This document shows, piece after piece, positions 14,997 to 23,387 of a stretch of DNA of 64,000 nt; the stretch's first letter is position 1, and every line of letters begins with the position of its first letter. Origin of the DNA: Thermodesulfobacteriota bacterium. GTDB lineage: Bacteria; Desulfobacterota; Desulfobacteria; Desulfobacterales; Desulfosudaceae. The translations under genes were made by a program, and so were the position numbers. The notes below the pieces were generated by a model. The model searched no databases, had not been told where the DNA came from, and saw only the letters and a list, made by a program, of their open reading frames with translations. The DNA lies in NCBI GenBank assembly GCA_040753795.1, contig JBFMDX010000023.1, forward strand, positions 1 through 64,000. Direction: 5' to 3'.

Positions 14997-16664
14997 ATGA
15001 GTTCTGATCCAATGGAGACTGGTCCAGGCGGGGCAGTCAATGGAATCTGGTACGGCGATGGAGAAGTGACGCCGGAATCCGGTGAGGACGCCATCCGGCG
15101 GGCGCTGTTTTCCGTTTCCCGGCCTCTGTTTCTGGTGAAGATGAATAACGCCGTTGGCGCGTCCGTCGGCGGCAGCGCCAGGTTGACGGCGGCAAGGCAA
15201 CCGGCCGCGGATGGCGGCCTTCCCCTGATCGGCTACGCGCCGCCGCTGCCGCCGGAGCAGTTCGGCGATCCTGAATTTAAAAAGATGATCGGCCTCCGTT
15301 ATGCCTATGTCGCCGGGGCCATGGCCAACGGCATCACCTCCGTTAAAATGGTCCAGGCCATGGCCCGGGCCGGCATGGTGGGGTTTTTCGGGGCGGCCGG
15401 TCTGCCGCCGTCTAAAGTAGAGGCGGCCATCAGCGAACTGCAGGCCTCCCTGGGCGATCTTCCCTTCGGCGTCAATCTGATCCATTCACCGGTGGAATCG
15501 TCCCTGGAAAAAGCCATTGTCGATCTGTACCTGAAGAAAGGCGTTAACCTGATCAGCGCCTCGGCCTTCATGCGGTTGACGCCTTACATTGTCCTGTACC
15601 GGGTCAGGGGGATTCATCGTGACCATCACGGTAATATTATCGTCCCCAACCGGATCGTGGCCAAGGTGTCCCGAACGGAAGTGGCCGCCCGGTTTTTCTC
15701 TCCGCCGCCGGAAAAGATCTTAACCGGTCTGGTAGAGCAGGGGCTGATTACCGCCGAAGAAGCCGCCCTGGCCGAGAAAATTCCCATGGCCGACGCCCTG
15801 ACGGCGGAAGCCGACTCCGGCGGGCATACCGATAACCGGCCGGCCCTGGCGCTGCTGCCGACCATGATGACCCTGCGCGACGAGTTGTGCGCCCGATACC
15901 ATTATCCCCGAAACATTCCGGTGGGCCTGGGCGGCGGTATCGCCACGCCCGTGTCCGCCGCCGCCGCCTTTGCCATGGGCGCCGCCTATGTGCTGACCGG
16001 CTCCGTGAACCAGTCCTGCGTCGAAGCCGGCGTCACCCCATTGGTCCGCGACATGCTGGTGGCCGCGGAACAGGCCGATGTCACCATGGCGCCCGCGGCG
16101 GATATGTTCGAGATGGGCGGAAAAGTGCAGGTGCTCAAACGCGGCACCATGTTTCCCATGCGGGCCGCCAAGCTTTACGACCTGTATGTGCGGTATAAGG
16201 ATTATACCGAGCTGCCCGCCAAGGAGCGGGAGAATATCGAAAAAAACCTGCTGCGGCGGGGTTTTGATGAAGAGTGGCGGGACACCCGCCGGTTTTTCGA
16301 AGAGCGGGACCCGAAGCAGATCGAACGGGCGGAAAAAGATCCCCGGCACAAGATGGCCCTGGTTTTCCGGTCCTACCTGGGACGGTCTTCCATGTGGGGC
16401 ATCACCGGCGAGGAGGACCGCAAGGTCGATTATCAGATCTGGTGCGGCCCGGCCATGGGCGCTTTCAATGAATGGGTCCGGGGCAGTTTTCTGGAAAAAG
16501 CGGAGAACCGCGACGTGACGACCGTGGCCATGAACCTGCTTTTCGGCGCCGCGGTGATCACCCGCTTCGGCTGGCTGCAAAATCAGGGCGGTCTGCTGCC
16601 GGTATCGGCGGGCAAGGTAACGCCGCTGCCCCTTGAAAAAATTTCCGAATGGATCAATCAATAA
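14997..16664 (+). CDS. pfaD: PfaD-family enoyl reductase of a polyunsaturated-fatty-acid-type synthase
   Basis: A 555-residue FMN-dependent TIM-barrel protein of the 2-nitropropane-dioxygenase/PfaD family. Distinctive segments are GVNLIHSPVESSLEKA, LISASAFMRLTPYIV, VGLGGGIATPVSAAAAFAMG and the C-terminal LGRSSMWGI and WLQNQGGLLPVSAGKV. PfaD proteins act in trans as the enoyl reductase of Pfa (PUFA or secondary-lipid) synthases. The ATG at 14997 has AAGGGG about 5 nt upstream; a GTG at 14991 is the alternative. The megasynthase gene begins 18 nt after the stop, a clear operon. The length is typical of the family and no key segment is missing. Confidence 0.92.
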   Translation: MSSDPMETGPGGAVNGIWYGDGEVTPESGEDAIRRALFSVSRPLFLVKMNNAVGASVGGSARLTAARQPAADGGLPLIGYAPPLPPEQFGDPEFKKMIGLRYAYVAGAMANGITSVKMVQAMARAGMVGFFGAAGLPPSKVEAAISELQASLGDLPFGVNLIHSPVESSLEKAIVDLYLKKGVNLISASAFMRLTPYIVLYRVRGIHRDHHGNIIVPNRIVAKVSRTEVAARFFSPPPEKILTGLVEQGLITAEEAALAEKIPMADALTAEADSGGHTDNRPALALLPTMMTLRDELCARYHYPRNIPVGLGGGIATPVSAAAAFAMGAAYVLTGSVNQSCVEAGVTPLVRDMLVAAEQADVTMAPAADMFEMGGKVQVLKRGTMFPMRAAKLYDLYVRYKDYTELPAKERENIEKNLLRRGFDEEWRDTRRFFEERDPKQIERAEKDPRHKMALVFRSYLGRSSMWGITGEEDRKVDYQIWCGPAMGAFNEWVRGSFLEKAENRDVTTVAMNLLFGAAVITRFGWLQNQGGLLPVSAGKVTPLPLEKISEWINQ

Positions 16665-16682
16665 TCCAAGAAGGTGGTCGAA

Positions 16683-19600
16683 TTGAAGCTGTTGCGCAGT
16701 CAGAAAGATCAGAGCATCGCGATCGTGGGAATCGGCAGTCTGTTCCCGAAATCATCCAGTCTAAAAGAGTACTGGCGCCTGCTGACCCGGGGCGAGGACG
16801 CCATTACCGACGTCCCGGCCACGCACTGGTCGGCCGTTGATTATTACCGCCAGGATCCTTCCGGCGGTGATTTCGTTTATTGTAAACGGGGCGGTTACCT
16901 TTCCCCGGTATCGTTTGATCCCACCGAATTCAATATTCCGCCCAGCATCCTGGAAGCCACCGACAGTTCTCAACTGCTGGGGCTGGTGGTCACCCGCATG
17001 GCCCTGGAAGACGCCGGATACGGGCAGGGCGGCAGGCCCTGGGACCGGGATGCCACCGGCGTGGTCATCGGCGTGACCGGAACCCAGGAACTGGTGATCC
17101 CGTTGAGTTCACGGCTGGGATTTCCCATCTGGAAAAAGGCGCTGGAAGACGCCGGTGTCTCCCGGGATCAGGCGGAACAGGTGGTGGAGCGGATCGCCGA
17201 CGCTTATGTCTCCTGGCAGGAGAACTCTTTCCCCGGACTTCTGGGTAACGTGGTGGCCGGGAGAATCGCCAACCGTTTCGACCTGGGCGGGACCAACTGC
17301 GCGGTGGACGCCGCCTGCGCCAGTTCCCTGGCGGCCGTCAACCTGGCCGTGCTGGAACTGATGTCCGGCCGCAGCGACATGATGATCGCCGGCGGCATCG
17401 ACACCTTGAACGATATTTTCATGCACATGTGCTTTTCCAAGACGTCGGTCCTGTCCTTTTCCGGAGACGCCCGGCCGTTTTCAAAAGATGCCGACGGCAC
17501 CGTGCTGGGCGAGGGGCTGGGCGTTTTTCTGCTCAAGCGCCTGGAGGACGCGGAAAGAGACAAAGACAAGATTTATGCCGTCATCAGGTCCGTGGGCACA
17601 TCCAGCGATGGCCGGTCGGCGGGCATTTACGCGCCGGTGGCGGAAGGCCAGTTAAAAGCCCTGCGGCGGGCATATGAATACGCGGATATTTCACCGGCCA
17701 CCGTTGAAATGGCCGAAGCCCACGGCACCGGCACCCGGGTCGGCGACGCCGTTGAATTTGAAGCGCTGTCCCGGTTATACAGGGAAGCCGGCGCCGGACA
17801 GGGACAGTGCGCCCTGGGATCGGTAAAGTCCATCATCGGCCATACCAAGGCGGCGGCGGGCGCGGCCAGCCTGGCCAAAACCGCCCTGGCCCTCTATCAC
17901 AAGGCCATTCTCCCCACCCTGAAGATCGGCGAGCCCGATCCCAAGCTGAACATGGACCAGTCCCCGTTTTATATCAGCACCCTGCTGCGGCCCTGGCTTT
18001 CCAACCGGAAACATCCCCGGCGGGCGGCCATGAGTTCCTTTGGCTTCGGCGGCAGCAACTACCATATGGTCCTGGAGGAATATGCCGCCGAAAAAACGGT
18101 CACCGCCTGGGACAACACCGTGGAAATCGCCGCCTTTTCCGGATCGACGAAAGCGGAGGTACTGCGGAAGATGTCCGAATTCCGGGACGCGGCCGTGGCG
18201 GCCGCTTCCGGTGCCGGGGTGTTTTCGGAAATCGTCGGCCGGCACGCGGCTGAATCGCGAAACGCTTTTCGTCATACCGACAAGCACCGGGCCCTGGTGG
18301 TTATCGATCTGTCCCGGGACAAGGCGGCCGAAACGCTTCAAGCCGCCCTGGACACCGTGGAAAAGGCGGAGCACGCCTTTACTTCCACGGAGAACGTGTT
18401 TTACGGAACGTCGGATCATCCGGACGGACCGGTCGGCAAAACCGCTTTTATTTTTCCGGGACAGGGCAGTCAGTATACTTACATGGCTCGTGACCTGGCG
18501 GTCATTTTCCCGGAAGCTCACCGCGTTTTTGAAACCGCCAACCGGCAGTTTGAGAATTTTCATGACGCCGCGGAAAAGCGGCTGTCCGATTATATTTTCC
18601 CGGCCGGTTTAACCGAAGACGTGAAAAAACAGGCCGAGGAAGCGCTGCGGAGCACGGATATCGCCCAGCCGGCCATCGGCGCCGCCAGCCTGGCCATGGC
18701 CCGGATTCTGGCCCGGTTCGGCCTGGCCGCCGACATGACCTGCGGTCACAGTTTCGGCGAACTCACCGCCCTCTGCCAGGCCGGGTGGATGGACGAGGAG
18801 ACCTTTCTCGCTCTGGCGGCCGCCCGCGGCAAATACATGGCCGCGGCGGGCCGGGAACCCGGGGCCATGATGGCCGTCAAGGAGGACCTGGCCCGGATCG
18901 AAGCCCTGGTCGCGGAAAACAGCCTGGACCTGGTGCTGGCCAACCGCAATAGTTACGATCAGGGGGTATTGTCCGGCCGGGAGGCCGAGATCGAACGGGC
19001 CCTGGCCATCTGCAAGCAGAACAAGATCAGGGCCACGCGTCTGCCGGTATCGGCCGCTTTTCACACCCCGCTGGTTCAGGACGCGGCCAAACCTTTCCGT
19101 GATTATCTGCGCAAAAAAGAAATCGCCGCCACCGCCATCCCGGTTTATTCCAACACCACCGCGGCCCTGTATCCGACGGATGACAATGAGATCAGGCAAG
19201 TGCTGGGCAGACAGATTTTGAACCCGGTGAGTTTTGTTGACGAGATCGAACGGATGTACGCGGACGGCGCCCGGATCTTCATGGAAATCGGTCCCAAATC
19301 CGTGCTGACCGGACTGGTCCGGTCCATTCTCAAGGGCAAAGAGTTTCATGCCCTGGCCCTGGATGCTTCCGGCGGCCGTAAATCCGGCCTGGAGGACCTG
19401 GCCCGGACCCTGTGTTTCTTCGCCGCCGTCGGTCATGCCGTGAACCTGGAAAAATGGGAAGACCCGCCCGTCCCGGTCGTCCGTGAACAGAAGATGTCGG
19501 TTCCCATTCTCGGCGCCAATTACCGCAGGGAAAAGCCGCCGCGGCCGAAAAAGGCCGTCGCCGCTGTTCCCCCGCCGGTCCGCCAAGAGCCGCCGGCAGA

Positions 19601-22600
19601 GCGCAAGGACGCTCCGCCGGTTCACGCGCCGGAACGGGCGCCGGTGACGCCGGCCCCGGTTTCGGCGGCATCCGACAGCGGCGTGCTGCGGGATGCCCTG
19701 AAGGTGGTCTCGGAAAGCCTCAAATCCATGCAGTCCCTTCAGCAGCAGACCGCCCTGGCGCACCAGAAGTTTCTGGAAACACAAACCGAAGCAGGCCGGG
19801 CCCTGGGCGTTGTCATGGAAAAAACCCGGCATTTGAGCGCCTTTGTCATGGACGGCAGCGCCATCCCGGTTGAAACCACTCCACGGCCGGTCCGGCCGCC
19901 ATCCGTCATGCCCGTGGTTGAACCGGTCCGGCCCGCGCCTTTGCCGGAACCGGTGACGACCGCGGCCGAAACGCCGCCGCCGGCTGGCCCGGCCGCTCCG
20001 GCGGTGGATGCCGCCATGATTCAACGGGCCATGCTCGACATCGTCAGCCGGGTGACCGGCTATCCGGTGGAGATGCTGGGCCTGGAGATGGATATCGAGA
20101 ACGACCTGGGCATCGACTCCATCAAGCGGGTGGAGATCCTGTCCGTCTTTGAAGAGGAACATCCGGACGTGCCCTCGGCCGCGCCCGAGGACCTGGCCGA
20201 GATGCGGACCCTGGGCGAGATCTGCGATCACCTGCTGTCCCTGGCCGGAGCTGTCGTCACGGCCGGAGCGCACACCGCCGTGATAACGGAAAAGGCGGCT
20301 GCCGGCATATCGGCGGCGGAGATTCAAAGCGCCATGCTCGACATCGTCAGCCGGGTGACCGGCTATCCGGTGGAGATGCTGGGCCTGGAGATGGATATCG
20401 AGAACGACCTGGGTATCGACTCCATCAAGCGGGTGGAAATCCTGTCCGTTTTTGAAGAAGAGCATCCGGACATCCCCTCGGCCGCGCCCGAGGACCTGGC
20501 CGAGATGCGGACCCTGGGCGAGATCTGCGATCACCTGCTGTCCCTGGCCGGCGCGCACACCGCCGTGACAACGGGAAATACGGCGGCGGCCGGTGTATCG
20601 GCGGCCCTGATCCAGAGCGCCATGCTGGATATCGTCAGCCGGGTGACGGGATACCCTCCGGAGATGCTGGACCTGCAAATGGATATCGAGAACGACCTGG
20701 GCATCGACTCCATCAAGCGAGTGGAGATCCTGTCGGTCTTTGAAGAGGAACATCCGGACATCCCCTCGGCCGCGCCTGAGGACCTGGCCGAGATGCGGAC
20801 CCTGGGCCAGATCTGCGATCACCTGCTCTCCCTGGCCGGCGCTTCGATAAAACCGGCGACGACTTCCGGGCAGGAAACCGCGTCCATTGAGCCGACACCG
20901 GCCATAACCGAACCGGCGACGGTTCGAGTCCCGCGACGGCGGATCGAATTACGTGACATGCCGTTGACGGACCGACGGCCGGTGACAATCGCCGACGGTC
21001 TGATGATTTTTGTGACCGGCAATGATCCGGACCTGGGACAGGCCATCTGCGACCGGATGATATCTTCCGGCGTCCGGTCCTGTTTTTTAAATACCATTGA
21101 CTCCGGCCAAGATTTTTCAAAAGCCGGCGGACTGGTGATCGTTTCCAGGATCGAGGTCGGGGTTGACACGCTCTGGTCCGCTGCCGATGAAGCTTACGTA
21201 AAGGACGTGTTCGCACTGGCGGCCAAGGCCGGTCCGGCACTGGTGAAAAATTCGGAAGGTGGAAAGGACACGGTTTTCGCGGCCATTACCCGCCTGGACG
21301 GCGCCATGGGCTTTGGCGATAAGGCCGATTTCAACCCCCTGCAGGGAGCCCTGGCCGGCCTGGTCAAAACCGCCGCCATTGAATGGCCGACAGTGGCCTG
21401 CCGGGCCGTTGACGCGGATCCCGGCTGGACGGACACCGACGCCGTGGCGGCGGCCGTTACGGCGGAGATCCTGAACCAGACGGGCCCGGTCGAGGTGGGC
21501 CTGACCAGAGGATCCAGGCGGGTGATCGCGCTGGTTGAAGCTGCCTGTCCGGAAGGTGATATCCGGCTGGAAGCGGGGGACGTGATCGTCGTTTCCGGCG
21601 GCGCCAGGGGCGTGACGGCACAGTGCGTCAAGGCCCTGGCCGGACGCGCGCCCGCCGCCATCGCGCTGCTGGGCCGATCCCCTCTGCCGGCGGCCGAACC
21701 CGAATGGCTGGGCGGCGTCAACGGAGAAGCGGAGATCAAGAAGAAGATCATGGAAAACGAGTTTTCCGGCCGCAAGATCTCTCCCATGGAACTGGAGGCA
21801 TCTTATAAGAAATATATAGCCAACCGTGAAGTGTCCGATACCATCGCTTATGTCCGGGGCCTGGGCCGGAAGGTCGTTTATTACCCGGTGGACATCCGTG
21901 ATCCGGAGGCCGTTAAAAAAACGATTGACGTCATCCGCCGGGACCAGGGCACCATCCGTTGTCTCATTCACGGCGCCGGCGTCCTGGAAGACCGGTTTAT
22001 CGTCGAAAAAACCCGGCCGCAGTTTGACCGCGTCTTTGATACCAAGGTGGCGGGCGCCCGGGCGCTTTTGTCCGCCGTTGATCCGGCGGACTTGCGCTAT
22101 GTTGTCTTTTTCTCTTCGGTCAGCGCCCGCATGGGCAACAGAGGGCAGGTGGATTATGCCATGGCCAACGAGGTGCTGAACAAAACCGCCCGTAAGCTTT
22201 CCTTTCGCCTGCCGGAATGCCGGGTCATCGCCATCAACTGGGGGCCATGGGACGGCGGCATGGTGACGCCGTCTTTGAAACGGGAATTTGAAAAGAACGG
22301 GCTGGCCCTGATTCCTCTGGAAGCGGGCGCTCAATGCCTGCTGGCCGAAATGGGCGGCCGCGACCGGGACGAGAACGAGATTGTGATCGGCGCCGGATTT
22401 TCCGACCTGATTCCGGGAACTGCCTCTCCGGCTGACGCGGGCCATGCGAACAAAGAACCGGATGTGTCCGTCAATAACAGCGACCTGTCCGTGGCCTTTG
22501 AACGCGAGGTCAGCCTGTCGACTTTTCCGGTGTTAAAGGCGCACATGCTGGGCGGCAAGGCGGTGGTGCCTTTTGCCCTGGCCGCGGAATGGGTCGGCAG

Positions 22601-23324
22601 CGGCGCGCTTCACGCCAACCCCGGCCTGCTGTTGACCGGTATCGATGACATGCGGGTCCTTTCCGGTATCGTTCTGGACGGCGCTTCGGAAAACGTGGCG
22701 GTGATGACGGGAAAGCCGAAGAAAAACGGTTCGGTGTTCGAGGTCGAGGTCCAGGTCAGTGCCGGGAAAGATGCCGCCGGCAAACGCCTGAAGTATGCCG
22801 CCCGGGCCGTGCTTTGCGCCGACTACGAAACACCGCCGGCTTTTCGTGAACCCGCTTCCCTGGCCTCGGGCGGTTACGCCAGGCCGGTCCGGGAAGTCTA
22901 TGAGAAAATTTTGTTCCACGGCCGGGAACTGGCCGGAATCCGTGAAATACCCGCCTGCACTCCGGACGGGATCAAGGCCCTGGTGGCCTGCGCGCCGCCG
23001 CCGCGTCAATGGATCTCCCAGCCCCTGCGAAACACCTGGCTGGCCGATCCCCTGGTGCTGGACACCGCTTTCCAGCTGGGCATTGTCTGGTGCTACGAAA
23101 ACGCCGGCATGGTCTGCCTGCCGGTTTCCTTTAAAACGTTCCGGCAGTACCGGCCGTCTTTCCCGGCGGACGGCGTGATCACGGTTCTGGAAGTGAACCA
23201 GCGGTCCGGTCACCGCATCGGCGGTGATTTTACCTTCCTGGACGCGGACGGCATTGTCGTGGCCCGCATGACCGGCTACGAAGCGGTCATGGACAAGTCG
23301 CTGGAGAAGGCGTTTAAGTTTTAA
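16683..23324 (+). CDS. pfaA: PfaA-like multidomain fatty-acid/polyketide synthase (KS-AT-ACPx3-KR-DH)
   Basis: A 2213-residue iterative type I synthase. KS: residues 10-460, with Cys about 212 in VDAACASS, then EAHGTGT and GHTKAAAG. AT: about 600-900, FPGQGSQY and the nucleophile Ser about 690 in GHSFGE. A Pro/Ala-rich linker is followed by three ACPs whose phosphopantetheine Ser lie in LGIDSIKR at about 1146, 1247 and 1343. KR: about 1480-1910, VSGGARGV and Tyr about 1825 in VDYAMANE. C-terminal hot-dog dehydratase: HxxxGxxxxP motif at His 1954 (HMLGGKAVVP) and DTAFQ at Asp 2127. Domain order matches PfaA. The start is TTG with AGAAGG 8 nt upstream; a GTG at 16674 overlaps that site. No PfaB, PfaC or phosphopantetheinyl transferase is nearby. 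The last codons, AAG TTT TAA, belong to a TTAAGT array. Confidence 0.93.
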   Translation: MKLLRSQKDQSIAIVGIGSLFPKSSSLKEYWRLLTRGEDAITDVPATHWSAVDYYRQDPSGGDFVYCKRGGYLSPVSFDPTEFNIPPSILEATDSSQLLGLVVTRMALEDAGYGQGGRPWDRDATGVVIGVTGTQELVIPLSSRLGFPIWKKALEDAGVSRDQAEQVVERIADAYVSWQENSFPGLLGNVVAGRIANRFDLGGTNCAVDAACASSLAAVNLAVLELMSGRSDMMIAGGIDTLNDIFMHMCFSKTSVLSFSGDARPFSKDADGTVLGEGLGVFLLKRLEDAERDKDKIYAVIRSVGTSSDGRSAGIYAPVAEGQLKALRRAYEYADISPATVEMAEAHGTGTRVGDAVEFEALSRLYREAGAGQGQCALGSVKSIIGHTKAAAGAASLAKTALALYHKAILPTLKIGEPDPKLNMDQSPFYISTLLRPWLSNRKHPRRAAMSSFGFGGSNYHMVLEEYAAEKTVTAWDNTVEIAAFSGSTKAEVLRKMSEFRDAAVAAASGAGVFSEIVGRHAAESRNAFRHTDKHRALVVIDLSRDKAAETLQAALDTVEKAEHAFTSTENVFYGTSDHPDGPVGKTAFIFPGQGSQYTYMARDLAVIFPEAHRVFETANRQFENFHDAAEKRLSDYIFPAGLTEDVKKQAEEALRSTDIAQPAIGAASLAMARILARFGLAADMTCGHSFGELTALCQAGWMDEETFLALAAARGKYMAAAGREPGAMMAVKEDLARIEALVAENSLDLVLANRNSYDQGVLSGREAEIERALAICKQNKIRATRLPVSAAFHTPLVQDAAKPFRDYLRKKEIAATAIPVYSNTTAALYPTDDNEIRQVLGRQILNPVSFVDEIERMYADGARIFMEIGPKSVLTGLVRSILKGKEFHALALDASGGRKSGLEDLARTLCFFAAVGHAVNLEKWEDPPVPVVREQKMSVPILGANYRREKPPRPKKAVAAVPPPVRQEPPAERKDAPPVHAPERAPVTPAPVSAASDSGVLRDALKVVSESLKSMQSLQQQTALAHQKFLETQTEAGRALGVVMEKTRHLSAFVMDGSAIPVETTPRPVRPPSVMPVVEPVRPAPLPEPVTTAAETPPPAGPAAPAVDAAMIQRAMLDIVSRVTGYPVEMLGLEMDIENDLGIDSIKRVEILSVFEEEHPDVPSAAPEDLAEMRTLGEICDHLLSLAGAVVTAGAHTAVITEKAAAGISAAEIQSAMLDIVSRVTGYPVEMLGLEMDIENDLGIDSIKRVEILSVFEEEHPDIPSAAPEDLAEMRTLGEICDHLLSLAGAHTAVTTGNTAAAGVSAALIQSAMLDIVSRVTGYPPEMLDLQMDIENDLGIDSIKRVEILSVFEEEHPDIPSAAPEDLAEMRTLGQICDHLLSLAGASIKPATTSGQETASIEPTPAITEPATVRVPRRRIELRDMPLTDRRPVTIADGLMIFVTGNDPDLGQAICDRMISSGVRSCFLNTIDSGQDFSKAGGLVIVSRIEVGVDTLWSAADEAYVKDVFALAAKAGPALVKNSEGGKDTVFAAITRLDGAMGFGDKADFNPLQGALAGLVKTAAIEWPTVACRAVDADPGWTDTDAVAAAVTAEILNQTGPVEVGLTRGSRRVIALVEAACPEGDIRLEAGDVIVVSGGARGVTAQCVKALAGRAPAAIALLGRSPLPAAEPEWLGGVNGEAEIKKKIMENEFSGRKISPMELEASYKKYIANREVSDTIAYVRGLGRKVVYYPVDIRDPEAVKKTIDVIRRDQGTIRCLIHGAGVLEDRFIVEKTRPQFDRVFDTKVAGARALLSAVDPADLRYVVFFSSVSARMGNRGQVDYAMANEVLNKTARKLSFRLPECRVIAINWGPWDGGMVTPSLKREFEKNGLALIPLEAGAQCLLAEMGGRDRDENEIVIGAGFSDLIPGTASPADAGHANKEPDVSVNNSDLSVAFEREVSLSTFPVLKAHMLGGKAVVPFALAAEWVGSGALHANPGLLLTGIDDMRVLSGIVLDGASENVAVMTGKPKKNGSVFEVEVQVSAGKDAAGKRLKYAARAVLCADYETPPAFREPASLASGGYARPVREVYEKILFHGRELAGIREIPACTPDGIKALVACAPPPRQWISQPLRNTWLADPLVLDTAFQLGIVWCYENAGMVCLPVSFKTFRQYRPSFPADGVITVLEVNQRSGHRIGGDFTFLDADGIVVARMTGYEAVMDKSLEKAFKF
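20028..20249 (+). repeat. Tandem ACP unit 1
   Basis: First of three tandem acyl-carrier-protein coding units within pfaA. It is nearly identical in DNA to unit 2, with only a few, mostly silent, differences across 220 bp. The attachment Ser codon is at 20118. Confidence 0.9.
20331..20552 (+). repeat. Tandem ACP unit 2
   Basis: Second ACP coding unit, with the attachment Ser codon at 20421. Its close DNA identity to unit 1 indicates recent duplication or gene conversion. Confidence 0.9.
20619..20839 (+). repeat. Tandem ACP unit 3
   Basis: Third ACP coding unit, with the attachment Ser codon at 20709. It is more diverged in its first third (PPEMLDLQMD instead of PVEMLGLEMD) but identical in the LGIDSIKRVEILS core. 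Confidence 0.9.
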
Positions 23325-23367
23325 GTGTTAAGTGTTAAGTTTTAAGTGTTAAGTTTTAAGTTTTAAG
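23316..23367. repeat. TTAAGT array overlapping the pfaA stop codon
   Basis: About seven units that start inside the last codons of pfaA (TTTAAGTTTTAAGTG supplies Lys-Phe-stop). The array ends at a solo AT-rich element terminus (23369-23385). Confidence 0.85.
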
Positions 23368-23368
23368 G

Positions 23369-23385
23369 TGATTTTTAGAGGTGGC
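23369..23385. repeat. Solo terminus of the TCTCTAAAAATT element
   Basis: ATTTTTAGAGGTGGCCA matches the right end of the hairpin element found intact at 53, 57 and 61 kb. No partner end is present, so it is a remnant. It abuts the stop codon of the LamG gene on the minus strand. Confidence 0.6.
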
Positions 23386-23387
23386 CA

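Noticed and set aside
18609-20822. Very long minus-strand open frame inside pfaA
   Set aside because: The region codes intact KS-AT-ACP domains on +. The antisense protein is His/Arg/Gly-rich with no recognisable fold, as expected from GC-rich codon usage.
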